Below are positions 25,799 through 32,929 of a stretch of 44,201 nt of DNA, in pieces. The DNA comes from an uncultured Bacteroides sp. (GTDB lineage: Bacteria > Bacteroidota > Bacteroidia > Bacteroidales > Bacteroidaceae). Both the position numbers and the translations under genes were made by a program. The DNA lies in assembly GCA_947071285.1 (NCBI GenBank), contig CAMTFK010000007.1, positions 1 to 44,201 of the forward strand, in the 5' to 3' direction. Under the pieces are notes generated by a model. The model worked only from the letters and a program-made list of their open reading frames with translations. It was not told the DNA's origin and did no database searches. The stretch's first letter is position 1; the number at the start of each line of letters is the position of its first letter.

Positions 25799-25846
25799 TT
25801 ATGTCGCAAATGTGTATATGCTTTTAGGTGAATGCGCTTATTTTTG
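25799..25846 (+). promoter_or_regulatory. GH38-GH76 promoter with shared putative HTCS operator
   Basis: TTATGTCG (25799-25806), seven bases, GTATAT (25814-25819), nineteen bases, then the -7 element TATTTTTG (25839-25846). The same elements with the same spacing occur upstream of the GH76-GH125 operon at 38399-38352 on minus, including TGCGC just before the -7 box. The start site would be near 25852, so the conserved octamer lies about 45-53 bp upstream of it, a normal position for AraC-type activators. Confidence 0.75.
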
Positions 25847-25889
25847 TAATTGATAGAGCGTTTATATTAATCACAATAAATATCTGACT

Positions 25890-28800
25890 ATGAAATTACC
25901 GGTTATTTTATTAGCATCTATGCTGTTTTGTTCAGGCGGTGCATATGCACAAAACGCGAAACAAGAGAAACAGGCAAAAGCGTATATGGTGGCAGATGCC
26001 CACTTAGATACCCAATGGAACTGGGATATACAAACCACCATTAAGGAGTATGTTTGGAATACCTTGTCGCGCAACCTCTTTTTACTGAAAAAGTACCCCG
26101 ATTATGTTTTCAATTTTGAAGGCGGCGTCAAGTACGCGTGGATGAAGGAGTATTATCCTACTGAGTACGAACAACTCAAATCATTTATCACTTCGGGCCG
26201 TTGGCACATCAGTGGCAGTAGCTGGGAGGCTTCGGACGTGCTGGTTCCTTCCGTAGAGTCTTCCATCCGTAATATCTTGCTCGGACAGGAATACTACCGG
26301 CAAGAGTTCGGAGTGGAGAGTACCGATATCTTCCTTCCCGACTGCTTCGGCTTTGGCTGGACATTGCCTACCATTGCCAGTCATTGCGGTCTCATCGGCT
26401 TTTCTTCCCAAAAACTGGATTGGCGTGTCAATCCTTTCTACGGAAAAAGCAAACACCCTTTCACGATTGGACTGTGGCAAGGAGTCGATGGCTCTTCCAT
26501 CATGCTTGCACATGGATATGACTATGGCAAACGCTGGAAAAATGTAGACTTGTCCGAGGATGAAGAGTTGCTGAAACTGGCCGGACGTACTCCGTTGAAT
26601 ACTGTGTACCGCTATTACGGTACGGGTGATACGGGTGGTTCCCCTACTTTGGGCTCAGTCAACTCAGTGGAGAAAGGCATCAAAGGGAGCGGGCCGTTGG
26701 AAATCATCAGCGCCACCAGTGACCAGTTGTTTAAAGACTATCTTCCTTATGATAAACATCCCGAATTACCCGTTTTCAACGGTGAGCTTCTGATGGATGT
26801 GCATGGAACGGGATGTTATACCTCGCAGGCTGCCATGAAGCTCTACAACCGGCAGAATGAACTGCTGGGTGATGCAGCCGAAAGAGCTGCCGTTGCCGCA
26901 GATTGGCTGGGTATAGCCGACTATCCGGGTAAAAGCCTGACAGAATCATGGAAACGTTTCATCTTCCATCAATTCCACGATGACCTTACCGGCACCAGCA
27001 TTCCCCGTGCTTATGAGTTTTCATGGAATGACGAATTCCTTTCACTGAAACAATTCTCCGGTATATTGACTACCTCTGTCGGTGCTGTTTCCGAGAAGAT
27101 GGATACCCGCGTCAAGGGAATCCCTGTAGTATTCTACAATGCACTGGGCTTTCCGGTGACGGATGTGGTGGAAATAGCCGTTGAGGCTCCCAAATTCCCT
27201 AAAGGCATCAGCGTTTATGATGCGGAGGGCAAGAAGGTAGCTTCCCAATTGCTGTCTTATGAAGACGGAAAAGCACACTTGCTGGTAGAAGCTACGGTGC
27301 CTGCCACCGGATATGCCGTTTATGACATCCGTCTTTCCGGAAATCAGCCACAGGTAGCCGCATCTGCCGCAACCACTGCTATAGAGAATTCCGCATATAA
27401 GATTTCACTGAATGAACAAGGGGATATAACCTCTTTGTACGATAAGACGAACAATAAAGAGCTTGTTAAGAACGGTAAGTCGATTCGCCTGGCACTATTT
27501 ACGGATAATGCCTCTTACAACTGGCCTGCTTGGGAAATTATGAAGAAGACCGTGGACAGCGCCCCTGTTTCCATCACGGAAGATGTTAGAATGACCCTGA
27601 GCGAAGACGGAGCCTTGCGCAAGACCTTATGTGTGGAAAAGCGCCATGGTGAATCTGTCTTCCGTCAGTATATCCGTCTTTACGAGGGAGAACTGGCTGA
27701 ACGTATCGACTTCTACAATGAAATAGACTGGCAATCTACCAATGCGCTCCTGAAAGCGGAATTCCCTCTGAATCTTGATAACGAGAAAGCAACCTATGAC
27801 CTTGGTGTAGGTACAGTTCAGCGCGGCAACAATGTATTGACCGCTTATGAAGTATATGCCCAATACTGGGCTGACCTGACTGACCGTGACGGCAGCTATG
27901 GCGTTGCCATCATGAATGACAGCAAATATGGCTGGGATAAGCCCGATAACCATACGCTCCGTCTGACTTTGCTCCATACGCCTGCCACAAAGAATAATTA
28001 TTCCTATCAGGACCGCCAGGATTTAGGCTATCATACGTTTACATACAGCTTGATGCCTCATACCGGCAATTTGGACAAAGCACAAATTGCGAAAGATGCC
28101 GAAGTGTTGAATCAGCGTGTCAAGGCTTTCGAAGTAGAGAAGCATAACGGAACATTAGGAAAAACCTTCTCGTTGGTATCTTCGGACAACTCCAATGTGG
28201 TGATTAAGGCTTTGAAGAAAGCAGAAAGCTCTGACGAATATGTGGTGCGTGTATACGAAACCGGTGGCAAAGCTCCGCAGAATGCCGTGCTGACCTTTGC
28301 CGGAAACATCCTGAGCGCCCATGAAGCGGACGGAACGGAAAAGACTACAGGCGGCGCTACCTTTAATGGCAACCAACTGCAAGTTTCCATTCGGCCCAAC
28401 AGTATCAAGACTTATAAACTCCGCCTGAATGCTGCCGGAAAAGCAGCGTTGAAGTCTGAACAGCTTCCTCTGAACTATGACCGTAAATGCTTTAGCTGGA
28501 ATGAATTCCGTTGGGAAGCCGATTTTGAGTCAGGCTATTCCTATGCAGCCGAGTTGATTCCTGCTGAATTGACTGTCAACCGGGTTCCTTTCCGTTTGGA
28601 AACCAAAGAAGAACTGAATGGTATGGCATGCACCGGAGATACTTTACAGTTGCCTGCAGGGCACACTTACAACCGTCTGTATATCCTGGCTGCTGCGGCA
28701 ACTGCCGAGCAGGACTCTAAAGGTATATTCCGTGCTGGTAAGAGCGTGCAGGAGGTTGTTGTTCCGTCTTATACGGGCTTCATAGGACAGTGGGGACACA

Positions 28801-29501
28801 CCGGCTATACGCAAGGCTATCTGAAAGATGCTGAAGTGGCCTACATCGGTACACACCGCCACTCTGCCGAAGGAGACCAGGCTTATGAGTTTACGTATAT
28901 GTTCAGGTTTGCCATTGATATTCCGGCTAAAGCCACTCAGATTATCCTGCCGGATAATAAAGATATCGTCCTGCTTGCCGCTACGCTTGTAGAAGAACCT
29001 TATGCTCCTGCCGAGGCTGTATCTACTTTGTTCCGTACTGCCAATAAAGACAATGCCGGTCTGCAAGGGGTGACAGAACCCAAGGTCAATCTGCTGAAAC
29101 CGGAACACATCGTTGCCTGGTCGGGATATATCAACGACAAAGAGAAGCCTGCATTCCTTATCGACGGAAACGAGAGCACCAAATGGTGTGACATCTCCAT
29201 GCTTCCCAATTACGTAGACTTCGACCTGGGGACAGAAAAAGAAATCAGTGGCTGGAAGGTGGTGAATGCTGCCCAGGAAAGCTTCTCTTACATAACCGGC
29301 GGTTGCTTCCTGCAAGGCCGGAGCAGCCATGATGAGGCGTGGCGCACGCTGGACTTTGTTACGGGTAATAAGCAGAATGTAATCAACCGTTCTTTAGGCA
29401 AGGCCGAAAAAGTACGCTATCTGCGTTTGTTGGTTACCCAGCCCGTGCAGGCTCCCAATGGGAAAGCTACACGTATTTATGAATTTGCCGTTTACAAGTA
29501 G
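25890..29501 (+). CDS. Secreted GH38 alpha-mannosidase with C-terminal F5/8-type (CBM32-like) domain
   Basis: This 1,203-residue zinc-dependent alpha-mannosidase has a signal peptide (residues 1-20, AYA cleavage; Cys14 is not in a lipobox). The GH38 catalytic domain has the zinc ligands His38 and Asp40 in AHLDTQWNWD, the nucleophile Asp151 in LPDCFGFGW and a further zinc-site region HQFHDDLTGTS near residue 360. Large beta domains fill residues about 400-1040. Residues about 1055-1203 form a discoidin/F5/8 type C module (FLIDGNESTKWCD, VDFDLG, VRYLRLLV), which often binds carbohydrate. The GH76 gene follows on the same strand. GH38 enzymes trim alpha-1,2/1,3/1,6-mannosides, consistent with fungal or host mannan as substrate. 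It is likely periplasmic. Confidence 0.93.
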   Translation: MKLPVILLASMLFCSGGAYAQNAKQEKQAKAYMVADAHLDTQWNWDIQTTIKEYVWNTLSRNLFLLKKYPDYVFNFEGGVKYAWMKEYYPTEYEQLKSFITSGRWHISGSSWEASDVLVPSVESSIRNILLGQEYYRQEFGVESTDIFLPDCFGFGWTLPTIASHCGLIGFSSQKLDWRVNPFYGKSKHPFTIGLWQGVDGSSIMLAHGYDYGKRWKNVDLSEDEELLKLAGRTPLNTVYRYYGTGDTGGSPTLGSVNSVEKGIKGSGPLEIISATSDQLFKDYLPYDKHPELPVFNGELLMDVHGTGCYTSQAAMKLYNRQNELLGDAAERAAVAADWLGIADYPGKSLTESWKRFIFHQFHDDLTGTSIPRAYEFSWNDEFLSLKQFSGILTTSVGAVSEKMDTRVKGIPVVFYNALGFPVTDVVEIAVEAPKFPKGISVYDAEGKKVASQLLSYEDGKAHLLVEATVPATGYAVYDIRLSGNQPQVAASAATTAIENSAYKISLNEQGDITSLYDKTNNKELVKNGKSIRLALFTDNASYNWPAWEIMKKTVDSAPVSITEDVRMTLSEDGALRKTLCVEKRHGESVFRQYIRLYEGELAERIDFYNEIDWQSTNALLKAEFPLNLDNEKATYDLGVGTVQRGNNVLTAYEVYAQYWADLTDRDGSYGVAIMNDSKYGWDKPDNHTLRLTLLHTPATKNNYSYQDRQDLGYHTFTYSLMPHTGNLDKAQIAKDAEVLNQRVKAFEVEKHNGTLGKTFSLVSSDNSNVVIKALKKAESSDEYVVRVYETGGKAPQNAVLTFAGNILSAHEADGTEKTTGGATFNGNQLQVSIRPNSIKTYKLRLNAAGKAALKSEQLPLNYDRKCFSWNEFRWEADFESGYSYAAELIPAELTVNRVPFRLETKEELNGMACTGDTLQLPAGHTYNRLYILAAAATAEQDSKGIFRAGKSVQEVVVPSYTGFIGQWGHTGYTQGYLKDAEVAYIGTHRHSAEGDQAYEFTYMFRFAIDIPAKATQIILPDNKDIVLLAATLVEEPYAPAEAVSTLFRTANKDNAGLQGVTEPKVNLLKPEHIVAWSGYINDKEKPAFLIDGNESTKWCDISMLPNYVDFDLGTEKEISGWKVVNAAQESFSYITGGCFLQGRSSHDEAWRTLDFVTGNKQNVINRSLGKAEKVRYLRLLVTQPVQAPNGKATRIYEFAVYK

Positions 29502-29542
29502 TTGTTGACTACACCCTGTTGATACCAAACCCATATCCGGGA

Positions 29543-29619
29543 TGTACTTGCTCCGTACATTCTTCGCTCAGGAGTACTTCTGACCGAAGAATGTACGGCT
29601 TTGGTACGGAGCAAGTACA
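29543..29619. repeat. Nested inverted repeat between the GH38 and GH76 genes
   Basis: TGTACTTGCTCCGTAC (29543-29558) and GTACGGAGCAAGTACA (29604-29619) are perfect 16-bp inverse complements. Nested inside, and overlapping the left arm, GTACATTCTTCG (29555-29566) pairs perfectly with CGAAGAATGTAC (29585-29596). TATCCGG also flanks both sides as a direct repeat (29534-29540 and 29628-29634). The element fills most of the 197-bp gap. Confidence 0.85.
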
Positions 29620-29698
29620 GTGCAGGTATATCCGGGGTATAATTAATTAGGCTGATATACTTAATCTGTTTCATTATCATTTTACTTCTATTACCAAG

Positions 29699-30928
29699 AT
29701 GAATATAAGTGTTCTTTTTTTGTGGGCTATGTCTGCAATAGCGTTCGATAGTCCGGGAAAAGTATCTCCGAAGGTTATTAACGAAGAAGTGTGGGCGGCT
29801 TATGACGGCTTTAATTCCACCTTCCTCGACCCCGGGAAATGTATCTATAAAACCGACTCTTCTTTTGAATCTGCCGTAGACCGGCACAACGGTGCGGCCG
29901 CTATCTGGTGTCAGCCCATTTACTGGGATATGGCAATGAATGCCTATAAACTGGCGGAAGCGCAGAAAGACAAAGCGAGAAAGAAGACTATGAAAGCGTT
30001 GTGCGACGACATCTTTGCAGGCAACAAAGCACACTATGCGAACTTCGATTTTGATGATAATAACGAGAATACCGGATGGTTCATCTATGACGACATCATG
30101 TGGTGGACTATCACCCTTGCGCGTGCTTATGAACTGTTTGGCGACCGGGAATACCTGAAACTCTCGGAAGTCAGCTTCGCCCGCGTGTGGTACGGGTCGG
30201 ACAAAGTGGGAGACTCCGGTTCCTATGACAAGGAGAACGGAGGAATGTTCTGGCAATGGCAACCTATCCGGAATCCGGCTCCCAATAAGTTCGGAGACGG
30301 AAAGATGGCTTGTATTAATTTTCCGACCGTAGTGGCTGCCCTTACCCTCTACAACAATGTGCCGGAGGGAAGAAAACAGTCATCTGAAAGCACGCCCAAG
30401 TACCAGACCAAGGCGCAATATCTGGAGAAAGGCCGGGAGATATATGCATGGGGAGTGGAGAACCTGATGGACAAGAAGACCGGCCGGATAGCCGATAGCC
30501 GTCATGGCAATGGTTCTCCGGCCTGGAAAGCACATGTTTATAATCAGGCTTCGTTTATTGGTGCCTCCGTCTTGCTATATAAAGCTACGGGAGAGAAATC
30601 CTATCTGGATAATGCAATTCTGGCGGCCGATTATACTTTCAATACCATGTCTTCCGAACAAAAGATACTACCCTTTGAAAAGGGAATAGAACAAGGCATC
30701 TACACCGCCATTTTTGCACAGTACATTGCCATGTTGGTGTACGATTGCGGACAAACCCAGTATATTCCTTATCTGGAGCGCACTATCAACTGTGGCTGGG
30801 CCAACAGGGACCAAACACGCAATGTTTGTAGCGGTGAATATGATAAGCCTCTGCAACCCGGCATGGTGGTTGACAGTTACTCAGCTTCCGGCATACCGGC
30901 ATTGATGTTACTGTTCCCTGTTTTCTGA
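29699..30928 (+). CDS. GH76 family endo-alpha-1,6-mannanase
   Basis: This 409-residue enzyme has the (alpha/alpha)6 barrel of GH76, which cuts the alpha-1,6-mannan backbone of yeast cell walls. The catalytic aspartate pair is Asp131-Asp132 in YDDIMWW. Other family motifs are NGAAAIWCQPIYWDMAMNAY, NGGMFWQWQP and HVYNQASFIGASVLLY. The N-terminus (MNISVLFLWAMSAIA) is hydrophobic but short and lacks the Lys residues seen in every other secreted enzyme here. An in-frame TAG at 29648 rules out an ATG-initiated upstream extension. The export signal may therefore be weak, or the 5' end may have been altered. It lies downstream of GH38, separated by a palindromic element, and its stop is 1 bp from that of the convergent GH97 gene. 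Confidence 0.88.
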   Translation: MNISVLFLWAMSAIAFDSPGKVSPKVINEEVWAAYDGFNSTFLDPGKCIYKTDSSFESAVDRHNGAAAIWCQPIYWDMAMNAYKLAEAQKDKARKKTMKALCDDIFAGNKAHYANFDFDDNNENTGWFIYDDIMWWTITLARAYELFGDREYLKLSEVSFARVWYGSDKVGDSGSYDKENGGMFWQWQPIRNPAPNKFGDGKMACINFPTVVAALTLYNNVPEGRKQSSESTPKYQTKAQYLEKGREIYAWGVENLMDKKTGRIADSRHGNGSPAWKAHVYNQASFIGASVLLYKATGEKSYLDNAILAADYTFNTMSSEQKILPFEKGIEQGIYTAIFAQYIAMLVYDCGQTQYIPYLERTINCGWANRDQTRNVCSGEYDKPLQPGMVVDSYSASGIPALMLLFPVF

Positions 30929-30929
30929 A

Positions 30930-32879
30930 CTACTCTATAATTGCCGCAAAACCTCCATTGCGTGCCAGGCGGATAGTTAGTTTGTCTCCCTTCCTGAGGC
31001 TGCGTTCTGTCTTACGGTAATCCATGGCTTGATGATTGGCATTTATGCCATCTTCAAAAGCCGTCATACGATAAGACCGACCCTCTTTCAGGAAGTCGAG
31101 ATTTACTTCAAATTCTCTCTGTTGCTTCTGATTGTTAGTCATGCCGCCGATGAACCATTTATCCCCTTTCCGTTTGGCTACGAGGGCGTATTCGCCCACC
31201 TTTGCTTCCAGAGCTATTGTCTCGTCCCAGGTTTGCGGCACCTGAGTCATGAATCGGGTGCATTCATCGTTACGGTAATAGAGCGTCGGATTATCAGCCA
31301 TCATCTGGAGCCCGGTTTCAAAGATGACAAATAAAGCCATCTGATAGGCGCGTGTGCCTATGCTGGCGGAGTTGGGGCGGTTGGAACAATACACTTCCGG
31401 CTGCATACTGAGCATGGCTCCCGGGGTGTAATCCATCGGGCCTACTGCATTTCTGATGAATGGTAGGTAGACGCTGTTGTCGGGTCGGCATCCTCCCATT
31501 TGTTCCATGCCTCTCACGCCTTCGTAAGAGAGAATATTCGGATACTTGTATTCCAGTCCGGCAGGTTTGAAGGAGCCGTGGAAATCGACGAACAGATGAT
31601 GCTTTGCAGCCTCCCGGGCCACTCTTTCGTAATAGTTCACCATCCATTGGTCACTTCTGTCCATAAAGTCGATTTTAACGCCTTTTATGCCCCATTTCTC
31701 GAAAGTCTCGAACAGGCCGAAATTGTTTTCTACCGTCAGCCACGTCAGCCAGAGTACAATGCCTACATTTTTTTCTTTGCCATAACGGATCAGTTCGTGC
31801 ACGTCTACCGTTGGGTTGGGGGAGTAGGGATCGCGGGTGCTCTTGGCCCAGCCCTCATCCATAATAATATAAGGGATTCCATAATTGGCGGCAAAGTCAA
31901 TGAAGTATTTGTAGGTATCCAGATTGCAGCCCGCCACGAAGTTCACGTCGGGACCGTAGGGAGTTGCACCGTTCCACCATTCCCAGCTTGCCATTCCCGG
32001 CTTGATCCAGGAAGTATCTTCCAATACATTCTTTTCTGCCAGTTTGTAGGTCATTGTGTTCTCAAGTAATTGTCTGTCGTCCCGGCTGATTACAAAGTAG
32101 CGCCAGGGAAAGCTGCGTTTGCCGTCTGTCTTGGCTATATAATCCGCTTCTTTCAGTATTTTGACGCTGCGGTCGCCATCCTCACCAAATTCCAGCGGCA
32201 CTTTAGGGAATGTGGCGGACATGCCGTTTCCTCCGGTACTTTTGAAGAATATAGCCGGATAATCCGTCAGGTCCGATTCGCTGATTAGTATCTTATAATC
32301 TTTTTGTGTATCAATCAGCACCGGGAGGTGAATCATGGGGTCGGATGTCTTCCATTCGTGGCTTTGTATATGCCGGTATTCCTCTTCATAAGCCGTTTTG
32401 AATCCTCCGGATTGCTGCACGTGGAGCCGGTAATTCTCTGGGAAATTTATCCGGAAAGTTTCGCTGTTCACTTCAATCTGCCCTTTTTGGTTGGTAATGA
32501 AGCGGTAGGCAATGCCGTCATTGAACGCACGGAACTCAATGGAATAGTTGCCCCTGAATGCCATCAAGAGCTGATTGTATTGGTTGGGAACTGCTGAATA
32601 TTTAAGCGGGACGATTGGAGTCAATAGTTCATCAATCCCTTTCCGGCTTATTTTTGCCGGTTTGGGATTGATGCCTAATGGCTGATTATTAATCTCCATC
32701 CGGAGGTTGCATTGTTTCAACAGCGTATCGTTCAGGCAAATGACATCATAGTAAATCCGGTCAGAGAGATTCACTGACATTTTTATCTTTCTATCCGGAG
32801 ATGAAAGTTCATATGTCTTTTGTCCGTGGCTGTGCAGGGACATGCAAACTGTTAATAATAATAGCAAATGTTTTTTCAT
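30930..32879 (-). CDS. Secreted GH97 glycoside hydrolase, retaining-type
   Basis: This 649-residue enzyme has a signal peptide (MKKHLLLLLTVCMSLHSHG) and the three-part GH97 layout: an N-terminal beta-super-sandwich (about 25-280), a (beta/alpha)8 barrel (about 285-555) and a C-terminal beta-sandwich. Barrel motifs are GMASWEWWNGATPYGP, YIIMDEGW, VLWLTWLTVENN and GVKIDFMDRSDQ. An Asp at residue 404 in the last motif matches the nucleophile position of retaining GH97 enzymes (alpha-galactosidase-like). Inverting SusB-type alpha-glucosidases lack it. Calcium-binding glutamates are plausible at LSYEGVRGMEQMGG. It is the last gene of the minus-strand CAZyme operon, 50 bp after the DUF4965-type gene. 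The substrate is not certain: an alpha-galactoside or alpha-glucoside side chain is possible. Confidence 0.9.
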   Translation of the reverse strand: MKKHLLLLLTVCMSLHSHGQKTYELSSPDRKIKMSVNLSDRIYYDVICLNDTLLKQCNLRMEINNQPLGINPKPAKISRKGIDELLTPIVPLKYSAVPNQYNQLLMAFRGNYSIEFRAFNDGIAYRFITNQKGQIEVNSETFRINFPENYRLHVQQSGGFKTAYEEEYRHIQSHEWKTSDPMIHLPVLIDTQKDYKILISESDLTDYPAIFFKSTGGNGMSATFPKVPLEFGEDGDRSVKILKEADYIAKTDGKRSFPWRYFVISRDDRQLLENTMTYKLAEKNVLEDTSWIKPGMASWEWWNGATPYGPDVNFVAGCNLDTYKYFIDFAANYGIPYIIMDEGWAKSTRDPYSPNPTVDVHELIRYGKEKNVGIVLWLTWLTVENNFGLFETFEKWGIKGVKIDFMDRSDQWMVNYYERVAREAAKHHLFVDFHGSFKPAGLEYKYPNILSYEGVRGMEQMGGCRPDNSVYLPFIRNAVGPMDYTPGAMLSMQPEVYCSNRPNSASIGTRAYQMALFVIFETGLQMMADNPTLYYRNDECTRFMTQVPQTWDETIALEAKVGEYALVAKRKGDKWFIGGMTNNQKQQREFEVNLDFLKEGRSYRMTAFEDGINANHQAMDYRKTERSLRKGDKLTIRLARNGGFAAIIE

Positions 32880-32929
32880 GGTATTGTTTTTATGTTTGAG
32901 AAGCCGTATGATACGATTCTGTTCTTTTC

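Noticed and set aside
29543..29619. Insertion sequence between GH38 and GH76
   Set aside because: It has no transposase and is under 200 bp. It is kept as a repeat of unknown origin only.
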